Shown: one piece after another, positions 1 through 8,414 of the stretch
Layout: each line of letters starts with the position of its first letter
How positions within the stretch are numbered: the stretch's first letter is position 1
Origin: Mollicutes bacterium
GTDB taxonomy: Bacteria; Bacillota_I; Bacilli_A; RF39; UBA660
DNA: 38,035 bases
NCBI GenBank assembly: GCA_012520055.1
Contig: JAAYPA010000004.1
Location: 1-38,035 of the forward strand
Reading direction: 5' to 3'
Notes under the pieces: model-generated
The model's database searches: none
What the model was told of the DNA's origin: nothing
The model's input: the letters and a program-made list of their open reading frames with translations, nothing else
Translations under genes and position numbers: made by a program

Positions 1-38
1 ATCAAGATGAATCTTTTACTCTTTAATAATTTTTTCAT
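1..38 (-). CDS. 5' end of a gene cut by the window edge
   Basis: Only the first 12 codons are present (MKKLLKSKRFIL). The start is supported by a strong ribosome binding site, GAGGTGG, five bases before the ATG. The Lys-rich beginning followed by hydrophobic residues would suit a signal peptide or membrane anchor, but too little is visible to name the product. It lies downstream of yugP on the same strand, 150 bp away, and appears to have its own promoter and a possible Spo0A box. Confidence 0.6.
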   Translation of the reverse strand, partial: MKKLLKSKRFIL

Positions 39-56
39 TAAAACCACCTCTTTTAA

Positions 57-83
57 TTCGACATTATTCTACATATTATTTTA
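57..83 (-). promoter_or_regulatory. Candidate promoter with an exact 0A box
   Basis: On the minus strand an extended -10 element (TGATAAAAT, hexamer at 78-83) precedes the gene starting at 38. An exact 0A-box core, TGTCGAA, lies at 57-63, just downstream of the expected transcription start, where binding would repress. A 7-mer of this composition is expected a few times by chance in 38 kb, so the box alone is weak evidence. Confidence 0.35.
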
Positions 84-188
84 TCATAAATATTTTTGCA
101 TTGTTATACTAGATTTTTCTAATATATAGATTGATAGATATAGGTTTTGTAGTAGTAAAAGATTTGTAATATTATTTATAGAATAATT

Positions 189-860
189 TTAATCTCTATT
201 TCTTGTAAATATTAAAATTAAACGTAAAACTTCTAAAGCACTAGCTAGGACACCGGCTACATATGTATATGCTGCAGCTTTTAACATATTATTAGTGCAT
301 TCTAATTCTTCTTCATTAACTAAGTTATATTTTTTTAGTTCTTCTTTAGCTTTTGAACTAGCATTAAATTCCACTGGTAAGGTAATTAATTGAAATATTA
401 ATCCTAAAGATACTAGACCAATTCCAGCCCAAATTAAATTTAAAGACGAAAATATAAATCCTAACAATAAAATAAAATATGCTGTTCTTGTTCCTAAACT
501 GGCAATAGGGAAAATAAAACTACGAATTTTCATAAAAGCATACCCATCTTTATCTTGAATGGCATGTGAGCATTCATGAGCAGCTATAGCTATAGAGGCG
601 ATACTAGTACCATGATATACTTCACTTGATAATCTTACTGTCTTACGAGACGAATCGTAATGATCATTCATTGTACCTTTAACTTCTACAACATATAAAT
701 CTTTTAAACCGTTATTTTCTAAAATCTTTTTGGCAACATCATAGCCGGTTAACTTTTTGTTATTGGCTATTTGTTTATATTTACCATAAGTAATTGAAAC
801 ATAGATTTGAGCTATTAAAGGTATTACTAAAATTAATAAAAATAAACTATCATACGGCAT
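189..860 (-). CDS. yugP: YugP-type membrane zinc metallopeptidase
   Basis: A 223-aa protein of the neutral zinc metallopeptidase family typified by B. subtilis YugP (Zn_peptidase_2). Visible features are an N-terminal membrane segment, the zinc-binding HEXXH motif as HECSH within AIAAHECSHAIQ, and two or three hydrophobic segments after it, so it is a membrane-embedded peptidase. Its substrate is unknown. The ORF track begins at a GTG at 869, but that GTG lies inside the ribosome binding site; AGGTGA followed six bases later by the ATG at 860 is the better start. It sits just behind cysS (stop at 862), so the two are probably translationally coupled. Confidence 0.88.
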   Translation of the reverse strand: MPYDSLFLLILVIPLIAQIYVSITYGKYKQIANNKKLTGYDVAKKILENNGLKDLYVVEVKGTMNDHYDSSRKTVRLSSEVYHGTSIASIAIAAHECSHAIQDKDGYAFMKIRSFIFPIASLGTRTAYFILLLGFIFSSLNLIWAGIGLVSLGLIFQLITLPVEFNASSKAKEELKKYNLVNEEELECTNNMLKAAAYTYVAGVLASALEVLRLILIFTRNRD

Positions 861-861
861 A

Positions 862-2256
862 TCACTCACCTACAATCTTGTATGTTGTTCCTTCTCTAGT
901 ATCTATTAGCATAATTCCTTTAGCAAGTAAATCATTACGAATAGAATCTGCCATATCATAATCTTTACGTTTTTTAGCATTATCTCTGGCTTTTATTAAA
1001 GCCATTATTTCTTCATGATTACTACTTTGCTTTTCATCTATTATCAAGTCTAAACTTAAAACTTTATCAAAACTTCTGATTAAATCTAATTTAGTATGAC
1101 CATTAACTAAATCATTTTTTAATAAGTCATAAATTAAAGTTATCGCATTAGCTGTATTTAAATCATCTTCTAAATGACTAATGAATTTATTATTATAGAA
1201 GGCAAAAGCATCTTCATCTAATATTCCTTCATCTTTAATTAAAGAAATTTTATTTAATAATTTCTTATAAGCTTGGTCAGCACTATTTAAAGACGAAAAA
1301 CTAAACACTAGTTGTTTACGATAATGACTATTTAAGCACATAAAACGAAAACTTAAAGGATTATAACCTTTTTCTTTTAATAAAGAAACGGTTAAGGTTG
1401 CTCCTTTACTTTTACTCATCTTACCTGATTCATCTAATAAATGTTCATTGTGGAACCAATAATTACACCATTTATGGCCCAAATAAGCTTCACTTTGAGC
1501 TATTTCATTAGTATGATGTGGGAAAATATTATCTACTCCACCGCCATGAATATCAAGATATTCTCCACCATGATTAATTGAAATCCCGGTACATTCCATA
1601 TGCCATCCCGGATATCCCATACCCCAAGGAGAATCCCATTTTAATTCTTGATCTTCAAACTTTGATTTAGTAAACCAAAGTACAAAGTCAGTTTTATTCC
1701 TTTTATTAGGATCGTTTTCTACATCTTCTCTAGCACCGACAATTAATTCATCTTCTTTATGGTTGGTTAATTGATAATAATCTGTTAATTTTGAAGTATC
1801 AAAATAAACATTACCACCAGATAAATAAGCATATCCTTTATCTATTAAAGTTTTTGTAATCTCTATATATTTGTCAATATGTTTAGTAGCCGGAGATACT
1901 ATTTCTGGTACTTTATTATTAACTAAATCAAAATCCACAAAAAATCTATCTGTAAAATAAGCTGCAATATCTAAAACTGATTTATTTTCTTTTTTGGCAG
2001 TTAAAACCATCTTATCTTCACCATAATCAGAATCACCAGTTAAATGACCTACATCGGTAATATTCATAATTCTTTTAACTTTATAACCTAAATATCTTAA
2101 AGTTTTATCTAAAATATCATGGCCAATATAATTACGCATATTACCAATATGTTGATCATGATAAACCGTCGGACCACAAGTATAAAATATTATTTCTCCG
2201 TCACGATGTGGTTTAAACTCTTCTACTTTTTTTGTTAATGTATTATAAAATCTCAT
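862..2256 (-). CDS. cysS: Cysteinyl-tRNA synthetase
   Basis: Charges tRNA-Cys with cysteine; a cytosolic class I synthetase. The 464-aa length is normal. The class I HIGH motif appears as HIGN near residue 40, after FYTCGPTVYHDQ, whose Cys is the first zinc ligand. Further zinc ligands are the Cys of WHMECTG and the His of IFPHHTNE. The KMSKS motif is intact as GKMSKSKG. The ORF track starts four codons early at a TTG that overlaps the ribosome binding site; TTGGAGG followed by the ATG at 2256 is the real start. It is 32 bp downstream of the ClpC-like gene and probably shares its transcript. Confidence 0.97.
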   Translation of the reverse strand: MRFYNTLTKKVEEFKPHRDGEIIFYTCGPTVYHDQHIGNMRNYIGHDILDKTLRYLGYKVKRIMNITDVGHLTGDSDYGEDKMVLTAKKENKSVLDIAAYFTDRFFVDFDLVNNKVPEIVSPATKHIDKYIEITKTLIDKGYAYLSGGNVYFDTSKLTDYYQLTNHKEDELIVGAREDVENDPNKRNKTDFVLWFTKSKFEDQELKWDSPWGMGYPGWHMECTGISINHGGEYLDIHGGGVDNIFPHHTNEIAQSEAYLGHKWCNYWFHNEHLLDESGKMSKSKGATLTVSLLKEKGYNPLSFRFMCLNSHYRKQLVFSFSSLNSADQAYKKLLNKISLIKDEGILDEDAFAFYNNKFISHLEDDLNTANAITLIYDLLKNDLVNGHTKLDLIRSFDKVLSLDLIIDEKQSSNHEEIMALIKARDNAKKRKDYDMADSIRNDLLAKGIMLIDTREGTTYKIVGE

Positions 2257-2288
2257 ATTTACCTCCAACTACTTTTATTTTATCATTT

Positions 2289-3995
2289 TTAGCTTGCAAA
2301 TAAAAGATTATTATCTTGATTAAATCCTATTGGACTCTTACATTCATTATTAAATAAGAATATAATCGTATTATTTAATAATAACTTTTCATTTTTGTTG
2401 TTGGAAATATAACCATTGTTAATCATTGTATCTATTAAATTATATAAAATTTTGCCGGCATCTTGATAATTATTGAAAATAATTATTGAAAAAGGAAATT
2501 CATTTAATTCATCATATAGATTATTATTACCTAAAAGTTTATTAACACTGTATTCATCATTATAATCTCGGCAATCAATATTAATTAAATGAATATTTAA
2601 AGATTTAGCTATCGATTTAATAATTTCTTCCTTCTTATTTTTTTCTACACCATTTAAAATCATATATCTGTTTGGTTTATTATCTTTTAAAATATTAATA
2701 ATATTTTTAATTATTTGTTCATTATATTTGGTAATTAAATCTTCTTTTAAACTTTCAAGTTTTGCTGTATCATAACAAGATAAATTAATCCGAGAGGAAA
2801 TAATATCATGAATATCCTTTTCCATAAGGATTAGCTCTGTATGTAAGTTCTGATAATTATCCAAAGTTTTTTTAGAACAAGTTGTATCTAAGATATCAAT
2901 ACACTTATCAGGATTATAAAGATTAGGTAAGTATTTATCACATTCTTTTATTAAAAAACTAATTGTTTTCTTGGAAATTTTAATATTATAATGTTTTTCA
3001 AAACTATCTTTTATTTTTGATAATATATATTTCATATCATCTAAAGTTGGTTCATTAATGGTTACCGGAGCAAACCTGCGACATAGAGCAGAATCTTTTT
3101 TTATATATTCATTATATTCACTTATAGTAGTTGCTCCGATTATTGATAAATCTCCGCGTGCTAAATATGGTTTTAAAATATTTCCTGCATCGATTGAACC
3201 ATCTGATGCTCCAGTTTTAACAATATTATGAATTTCATCAATAAATAGGATAATATTTTTTTGATTGATTACTTCTTTGATTAAATTATTAACTCTTTCT
3301 TCAAATTCACCACGATATTTGGTACCAGCTATTAAGGAAGCTGTATTAATTAAAATAATTTGTTTATCTTTTAAACGGTTTGGTACTTCACCCTTTTTAA
3401 TCATTCTGGCTAGTTCTTCAACTATAGCTGTTTTACCTACTCCGGCTTTACCAATTAGTAAAGGATTATTTTTATTACGACGTAAAAGGATTTGCATAAT
3501 TTCTTTGATTTCTTTTTCTCTTAATAGGATTTTATCATCACTATATTTCTCATTTAAATTTATACCTAATTCAGTCGTAAAAGAAGGTTTATTTAATTCT
3601 TTGGTTACTTCTTTAACAGAAATACCCATGTTATCAACTATTCTAAGTGCTATACCATCTGTTTCATTAAATAGAGCAGTTAAAAGATATAATTCATCCA
3701 TATCACGATGATCATCATATGACTTGTTATAAGCTTTATCAATAACTAATTTTAGCAAAGGAGTATATAAAATTTGTTCACTTCGTTTACTTGACATACC
3801 CACAACATTTATTAAACAATTTCTAAAATTAGTATATGTCAAATTATACTTATAACAAATCTTTTTTATTTTGTCTTTTTTAAGTAATGAAAGTAATAAA
3901 TGTTCTGTACCAACGTAAGGATGATGTAAATCTAACATTTCATTTTCAGCATCTTTTAATATTTCAATAACTGCTTTGTTATAACATTTATCCAT
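2289..3995 (-). CDS. Short ClpC-like AAA+ protein with degenerate second ATPase domain
   Basis: A 568-aa relative of ClpC, whose usual length is about 810. In order: a Clp N-terminal repeat domain (about 1-140, with YVGTEHLLLSLL), an intact first AAA+ domain (Walker A GKAGVGKT at 182-189, Walker B ILFIDE at 249-254, pore loop KYRG near 227, sensor GATT at 287, arginine finger RRF near 307), then a remnant of the second. The regulatory M-domain seems absent, as only some 20 residues separate the small lid from the next segment. The second domain keeps the layout (NIDCRDY, IIIFNN, NNTIIFLFNN, IGFN) but has lost Walker A Lys/Thr, the Walker B acidic pair and the GYVG pore loop, and it stops before the C-terminal domain. 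It may therefore be a single-engine unfoldase or regulator. The start has a perfect AAGGAGG. Confidence 0.85.
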   Translation of the reverse strand: MDKCYNKAVIEILKDAENEMLDLHHPYVGTEHLLLSLLKKDKIKKICYKYNLTYTNFRNCLINVVGMSSKRSEQILYTPLLKLVIDKAYNKSYDDHRDMDELYLLTALFNETDGIALRIVDNMGISVKEVTKELNKPSFTTELGINLNEKYSDDKILLREKEIKEIMQILLRRNKNNPLLIGKAGVGKTAIVEELARMIKKGEVPNRLKDKQIILINTASLIAGTKYRGEFEERVNNLIKEVINQKNIILFIDEIHNIVKTGASDGSIDAGNILKPYLARGDLSIIGATTISEYNEYIKKDSALCRRFAPVTINEPTLDDMKYILSKIKDSFEKHYNIKISKKTISFLIKECDKYLPNLYNPDKCIDILDTTCSKKTLDNYQNLHTELILMEKDIHDIISSRINLSCYDTAKLESLKEDLITKYNEQIIKNIINILKDNKPNRYMILNGVEKNKKEEIIKSIAKSLNIHLINIDCRDYNDEYSVNKLLGNNNLYDELNEFPFSIIIFNNYQDAGKILYNLIDTMINNGYISNNKNEKLLLNNTIIFLFNNECKSPIGFNQDNNLLFAS

Positions 3996-4048
3996 TAAAA
4001 AATCCTCCTTACAAACTATATGTTTATAATGAGGATAATATTTTAAAA

Positions 4049-4807
4049 CTATTCAACAAAATGATCTAATCTTAACTTATCTGCTAGTGTTGCTATAAAT
4101 TCAGAATTAGTTGGTTTGGCTCTATCATAGTCAACCGAATGACCAAATATCTCCTCCATTAAGTCATAATCACCTCTGGACCAACTGACTTCGATAGCAT
4201 GTCTGATTGCTCTTTCGACACGACTCGTTGTAGTATCATATTTTTGAGCAATCTCAGGGTACAACTCTTTAGTTATCGCTCCAATCATAGATGGATGATT
4301 ATACATTAAATCAATACCATCACGAATATAGAGATAACCTTTAATGTGAGATGGAATGCCTAAAGAATGTAATAATGTAGTAATTGCTTGCTTTAAATCC
4401 TTGTCTTTGACAATTAAGCTATTATCTTTGGCTGTCATGGCACTTATGATATGACTTTCTAAATCTTCATACCTAAATGGTTTAAGCATATAATAGCTGA
4501 CACCGACTTCTGCACATTTTTTAATTACTTCAAGTGAATTCATACCAGTGACAATTATGCTTTTCTTATTGATATTTTTTTTCTTTAATTCTTCAAGTAC
4601 ACTTAAACCATCCATTTTGGGAATGATTAAGTCCATAACTATCAAATCATAATTATCTTTTTGATTTGTTAGCTTCGCTAAAGCCTCCTCTCCATCTGAT
4701 GCTTTACCTACTACATTAATTCTAACGTGACTACTAAAATACTCTTCTACTGCTTTGACAACGTTTTGATTGTCATCAACAACAAAAACTCGTATTTCTT
4801 TTTCCAT
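4049..4807 (-). CDS. spo0A: Sporulation master regulator Spo0A
   Basis: Response regulator and DNA-binding protein that commits cells to sporulation when phosphorylated. The receiver domain (1-125) has the acidic pair DD at 11-12, phospho-acceptor Asp59 in IVMDL, and the conserved Lys in MLKPF. The C-terminal effector domain (about 140-250) contains HIKGYLYIRDGI and the almost invariant recognition helix TTTSRVERAIRHAIE, which is diagnostic for Spo0A. Length (252) is normal. It follows the HPt-REC gene but is separated from it by a terminator and has its own upstream region with an array of 0A boxes. Spo0A suggests that the organism sporulates or descends from sporulating ancestors; other sporulation genes are not visible here. 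Confidence 0.97.
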   Translation of the reverse strand: MEKEIRVFVVDDNQNVVKAVEEYFSSHVRINVVGKASDGEEALAKLTNQKDNYDLIVMDLIIPKMDGLSVLEELKKKNINKKSIIVTGMNSLEVIKKCAEVGVSYYMLKPFRYEDLESHIISAMTAKDNSLIVKDKDLKQAITTLLHSLGIPSHIKGYLYIRDGIDLMYNHPSMIGAITKELYPEIAQKYDTTTSRVERAIRHAIEVSWSRGDYDLMEEIFGHSVDYDRAKPTNSEFIATLADKLRLDHFVE

Positions 4808-4839
4808 TTTTTTCCCTTCTATTACTGCACGTCAAAATC

Positions 4840-4850
4840 ATTATATTATA
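4840..4850 (-). promoter_or_regulatory. spo0A -10 region
   Basis: Two overlapping TATAAT hexamers on the minus strand (4850-4845 and 4845-4840) lie about 35 bp before the spo0A ATG. No good -35 hexamer is found 16-18 bp upstream, as expected for a promoter that needs an activator. I see no convincing sigma-H -10 (GAAT). Confidence 0.5.
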
Positions 4851-4856
4851 AAATGT

Positions 4857-4916
4857 GTCAATATACCAGAAAATTAATTGTCAATTTACGTCAAATTTTG
4901 TCTTGACGTGTCGAAA
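4857..4916 (+). promoter_or_regulatory. Phased 0A-box-like array upstream of spo0A
   Basis: Read on the plus strand, GTC-centred motifs begin at 4880 (TTGTCAAT), 4890 (ACGTCAAA), 4900 (TTGTCTTG) and 4910 (GTGTCGAAAA), exactly one helical turn apart. The last contains a perfect 0A box, TGTCGAA (4909-4915). Related motifs occur at 4857 (TGTCAATA) and 4831 (CGTCAAAA). The array lies roughly 30-70 bp upstream of the -10 hexamers, where Spo0A dimers bind at directly activated promoters. Autoregulation of spo0A is the likely role. Confidence 0.65.
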
Positions 4917-4929
4917 AATAATATTTCAT

Positions 4930-4952
4930 AAAAAAGATGACAATGTCATCTT
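4930..4952 (-). terminator. Rho-independent terminator after the HPt-REC gene
   Basis: Perfect stem AAGATGAC/GTCATCTT with a three-base loop, followed on the minus strand by six T. It overlaps the stop codon of the HPt-REC gene and separates that operon from spo0A. Confidence 0.85.
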
Positions 4953-5742
4953 AATGTCTGGATGAAAAATTTATTGTTTTATCTACAATATTTTTAACAG
5001 CTTGTTCACTGAAAGGTTTTTTCAAAATATCAACTATCGGATATTGGAAAGCATTTAAATCAATCTCTTTGTTATCGTTTCCGGTAATAACTGAAACGGG
5101 TATTAATAAGAAAAGATTTTTTTCTTTCATATATTCCAAAACTTTAAAACCATCAACGTTAGGCATATTTAAATCAAGTAGTACCGCTTTGATATAAGAT
5201 GAATGTTCTTCAATTAATTTAATAGCTTCAGCACCATCATTGGCACACAAAACATTAAATTGTCCGGTAAAAATATTTTTAACAAAATTCTTAATAATAT
5301 CAGAATCATCAGCAACCAAAATATATTCATTATTTATTTGAACATTAGGTTCAGGTTGTTTAACAATAGGAGTAGGTGCCGCTCCTGATACTAAATATTG
5401 TTTAACTAGTGCCACAATACGATTTGCTTCTGCCATTAAAGCATCATAATTTTCATTAACAAATGCTGTATTATTAGCTTTACTTTGTAACTCATGAGCA
5501 TAAGCCAGTTCAGCCAACTTAACAAATCCAAAATATCTGGCATCACTTTTTAAAGAATGAACTAAGATTGCATAATTAGGCATATCTCCTTTTTCTTTAA
5601 AATGACTGATTTTAAAAAGTTTATTATCTACTTCTGCTAAAAAGTCCCCAAGGGATTCATCATACATCTCCATATCCCCAAATAGTTCCAAACTTTTTTC
5701 AATGTCTACCCCGTTTTGAATTAAAATATTTTTATCCTTCAT
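4951..5742 (-). CDS. HPt-receiver phosphotransfer protein
   Basis: A 263-aa two-domain phosphorelay protein. Residues 1-118 form a histidine phosphotransfer (HPt) domain with the phospho-His in VHSLKSDARYFG (H62), matching the family pattern HxLKGxxxxxG. After a Pro-rich linker (about 120-138) comes a receiver domain with acidic residues in VADDSD, phospho-acceptor Asp190 in LLDLNMP, and the conserved Lys in LKKPF. The GTG at 5751 in the ORF track lies in the ribosome binding site (AAGGAGTG); the ATG at 5742 is preferred. It lies 12 bp behind the hybrid kinase gene and just before spo0A, so it is a natural phosphate carrier between them, though the partners are inferred from position. Confidence 0.88.
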   Translation of the reverse strand: MKDKNILIQNGVDIEKSLELFGDMEMYDESLGDFLAEVDNKLFKISHFKEKGDMPNYAILVHSLKSDARYFGFVKLAELAYAHELQSKANNTAFVNENYDALMAEANRIVALVKQYLVSGAAPTPIVKQPEPNVQINNEYILVADDSDIIKNFVKNIFTGQFNVLCANDGAEAIKLIEEHSSYIKAVLLDLNMPNVDGFKVLEYMKEKNLFLLIPVSVITGNDNKEIDLNAFQYPIVDILKKPFSEQAVKNIVDKTINFSSRH

Positions 5743-5754
5743 CAATCTCACTCC

Positions 5755-7596
5755 TTATTTACTTAAATATTTTGCTATTATGCGATTTAATTCTGTTTTC
5801 TCGATAGGTTTTGCTAAGTATTCATCAAAACCTTCTGAAAGATATTTTTCCCTCATTCCTTCAATAGCATTAGCAGTCAGAGCTACTGTTGGAATTGAAA
5901 AAGTTGGAAGTTGCCGTAAATTTTTAAGAGTTTCTGTACCACTCATTTTTGGCATCATATCATCCAAAAGAATTAAATCATAAACTTCTCCAGCCTTCAT
6001 TTTATCAATTAGACTGAATCCGTTATTAATAGTTTCTACTTGAAGTCCATAAGATGTAAGTAATTTTTCTGCTACTTTTAAATTTAAATTATTATCATCA
6101 ACCACTAAAACTTTTTTATCTTTAACATTTAAACTTTCTGAAATATTACTATTATTGTTTGTGGTAGTTGTTTCTTTTGCTTTATATATAATTTTTTGAT
6201 CTAAAACTACGGTGAACTTAGAACCTTTTCCAAAAATACTTTGAACAAATATCTTTCCATTCATAAGTTCCACCAATTTTTTAGTGATAGCAAGACCCAA
6301 ACCGGTTCCTTCAATAGAAGTATTACCGCTTTCATTAAGTCTTTCAAATTTTCTAAATAATTTATTTATTTGTTCCGGTTTAATACCAATTCCGGAATCC
6401 TCTACCGAAATAATCAATCGGCAGATATCATTTTTTAAAATAGTATCAACTTTAAATTCAATATAACCTTCTTTAGTATATTTTACTGAATTAGTTAATA
6501 AATTCAAAATAACTTGTTTAACACGTGAAGCATCCCCAAATAAATACTCCGGAAGAGCTGGATCGAACTTAGTTCTAAATTCTAACGGTTTTTCTCCCAT
6601 TCTTGCTTTGGTTAAAGCTACCAAATCATCTAATATTTTATGCGTGCTATATTCATTACTGATTATTTCTAGTTTATTTGCTTCAATTTTTGAAATATCT
6701 AAAATACCATTAACTATTTCTAAAAGAGTTTGTGAAGCCATGACAATATCACTAACTTCCTCTTTTGAATCCTCCGGTAAGTTTTCTTTCTCTAATAGAA
6801 TTTGAGAAAAACCTACTATAGCATTAAGAGGTGTTCTTATTTCATGAGACATACTAGATAAGAATTCACTTTTGGAATTATTAGCTTTAACCGCTTGTTC
6901 TTTAGCAATATTTAACTCATTAATTAATTTCATGTCTGGATTTTCAATAGTAAAAAACATAATATAAACAACATAACAACACATAGAAGTAACGATTAAT
7001 AATTCTGGTTTAACATTTTGCAATAATCCAGCGGTTATAACACAAATAATTAAAGAAAAAATAGGTAAATATTTTTTATTGATAATTGTCTTATAATTAC
7101 ATATTAAACTAATAATCCAAATAACGGCACATATTCCTACAACAATAAAATTTAAATCGGCGCCTGGCCCTTTAGTATAAATAATACCATTTTCACTGAC
7201 ATTATAAAGAGGGATGCAGAAAACAATAATTGAAAGAATTACAAATAACGGTATAATAATAATTAATAATTTTCTAACTTTATTTCTTTGTTTTTCAAAT
7301 TCTAATTTAGGATCTACTGTAGATACAAATAAAACGTAAGCCGTAAAAATCAAACAGACAAATATTAAATATATTAAATAAAGTTTACATAATGGATTTA
7401 AAAGAGGATTATTAACATTTACATAAGCAAGGTATGTACTGGCAATATCTAAACCCAACCCAATTAAATTAGTAAAAATAAGCGTAACGAAAAAAGTATT
7501 CTCAATTGACTTTATTCTTTTTTTACTGAAAAAGACAATTGTTAATAGGAGCATATAAAATAACGACAAAGTTTGAAAATATATACTACTTACCAT
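5755..7596 (-). CDS. Membrane hybrid sensor histidine kinase with C-terminal receiver
   Basis: A 613-aa hybrid kinase. About seven hydrophobic segments fill residues 5-215 with no recognisable extracellular sensor domain, so the signal may be sensed in or at the membrane. Then follow HisKA (phospho-His H251 in SSMSHEIRTPLN), HATPase_c (N box NLLTNSVKYT, G1 DSGIGI, G2 GTGLGLA) and a receiver (DD at 500-501, phospho-Asp D545 in LLDDMMPK, Lys597 in AKPIE). Autophosphorylation on H251 and transfer to D545 requires an outside HPt, which the next gene supplies. It has its own promoter behind the plsC-like terminator. This domain set differs from B. subtilis, where KinA, Spo0F and Spo0B are separate proteins. 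Confidence 0.93.
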   Translation of the reverse strand: MVSSIYFQTLSLFYMLLLTIVFFSKKRIKSIENTFFVTLIFTNLIGLGLDIASTYLAYVNVNNPLLNPLCKLYLIYLIFVCLIFTAYVLFVSTVDPKLEFEKQRNKVRKLLIIIIPLFVILSIIVFCIPLYNVSENGIIYTKGPGADLNFIVVGICAVIWIISLICNYKTIINKKYLPIFSLIICVITAGLLQNVKPELLIVTSMCCYVVYIMFFTIENPDMKLINELNIAKEQAVKANNSKSEFLSSMSHEIRTPLNAIVGFSQILLEKENLPEDSKEEVSDIVMASQTLLEIVNGILDISKIEANKLEIISNEYSTHKILDDLVALTKARMGEKPLEFRTKFDPALPEYLFGDASRVKQVILNLLTNSVKYTKEGYIEFKVDTILKNDICRLIISVEDSGIGIKPEQINKLFRKFERLNESGNTSIEGTGLGLAITKKLVELMNGKIFVQSIFGKGSKFTVVLDQKIIYKAKETTTTNNNSNISESLNVKDKKVLVVDDNNLNLKVAEKLLTSYGLQVETINNGFSLIDKMKAGEVYDLILLDDMMPKMSGTETLKNLRQLPTFSIPTVALTANAIEGMREKYLSEGFDEYLAKPIEKTELNRIIAKYLSK

Positions 7597-7616
7597 CTAA
7601 CCGCCTACCTTACATA

Positions 7617-7645
7617 ATTATAACAAAAAAAAAGAAATATTGAAA
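7617..7645 (-). promoter_or_regulatory. Promoter of the hybrid-kinase operon
   Basis: TATAAT (7617-7622) lies about 20 bp before the kinase ATG. The hexamer 17 bp upstream, TTTCAA, is poor and is part of the preceding terminator stem. The kinase and HPt genes therefore probably form one transcript starting here. Confidence 0.45.
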
Positions 7646-7666
7646 GTTATTTCAAACTTTAATATT
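7623..7666 (-). terminator. Terminator after the plsC-like gene
   Basis: On the minus strand AATATTAAAGTT pairs with AACTTTCAATATT (one bulged base), followed by TCTTTTTTTTT. It overlaps the stop codon of the acyltransferase gene. Confidence 0.8.
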
Positions 7667-8414
7667 ACCTTTTTTTAGTACGAATTAAAGCACCTTTATT
7701 TCTATTTTCTTGCCATAAATCAGTAACAATTTGATGGGACTCGTTTGTTTTGTCAATAACTTTATCTTCCAAATTTATTTTAAATGGAACTCCTCTATTA
7801 ACATACAATTTTCCAATTCTAAAATCATTATTAATGGCGTTTGGTATCACATTAGCACCGGTCAATTGAGCCATAGATGCAAAACCAGAATGGAATTTCT
7901 GAACAGTACCGTCACTGCCGTAAACAATCCAACGATGTCCTTCTGGCATTAAAGCAACACTAAAACCACGAAATAAATACTTTAACGCTTCAATGTATCC
8001 TAGTCTTTTTCCTTCGTCAGAATTCCGATCGACTACAAAAGCTCCTAATTTTTTATACTGCTGACCTTTCAATGTACCTTCAAAACTTTCCGCAATCATA
8101 TAATGTAAAGGAAGTTTTGGTACGGCGCAACTTAAAGGAATTTGATCATATGAATCTAAATGATTACATATAACTATATTTGGCCCTTTAGGTAATTCAG
8201 TTGTATGAAAATTAATATTTGGTCTAAATATTGTCTTAAATATTGGCAAACATATATCTAATAAAGTTAAATATCTTTCTTCACACAACTTTGCTTCTTT
8301 TTCATCAAACGGTAAAGATAAAACCAGTTCTTTTAACTCTTTACAATATTGAATTTTTTCTGAAAGAGTTAAGTCATCTAACTCAGGTCCTTTTAAAACC
8401 TCTTGTATTTTCAT
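7665..8414 (-). CDS. PlsC-family acyltransferase
   Basis: A 249-aa glycerolipid acyltransferase of the PlsC/LPLAT family. The catalytic NHxxxxD motif is present as NHLDSYD near residue 95, and the acyl-acceptor motif appears as PEGHR near 165. There is no obvious transmembrane helix, so it is probably a peripheral membrane enzyme. It overlaps the upstream acyl-AMP ligase by four bases (ATGA), which implies coupled translation and suggests that the ligase activates the fatty acid this enzyme transfers, as the two halves of E. coli Aas do. It could acylate lysophospholipid, glycerol-3-phosphate or another acceptor; the sequence does not say which. Confidence 0.85.
   Translation of the reverse strand: MKIQEVLKGPELDDLTLSEKIQYCKELKELVLSLPFDEKEAKLCEERYLTLLDICLPIFKTIFRPNINFHTTELPKGPNIVICNHLDSYDQIPLSCAVPKLPLHYMIAESFEGTLKGQQYKKLGAFVVDRNSDEGKRLGYIEALKYLFRGFSVALMPEGHRWIVYGSDGTVQKFHSGFASMAQLTGANVIPNAINNDFRIGKLYVNRGVPFKINLEDKVIDKTNESHQIVTDLWQENRNKGALIRTKKR

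Noticed and set aside
3265-3711. 148-aa plus-strand ORF
   Set aside because: Antisense shadow of the ClpC-like gene, Ser/Leu/Ile-rich with no ribosome binding site.
5780-6805. Three plus-strand ORFs opposite the hybrid kinase
   Set aside because: Shadows of a clearly coding histidine kinase gene.
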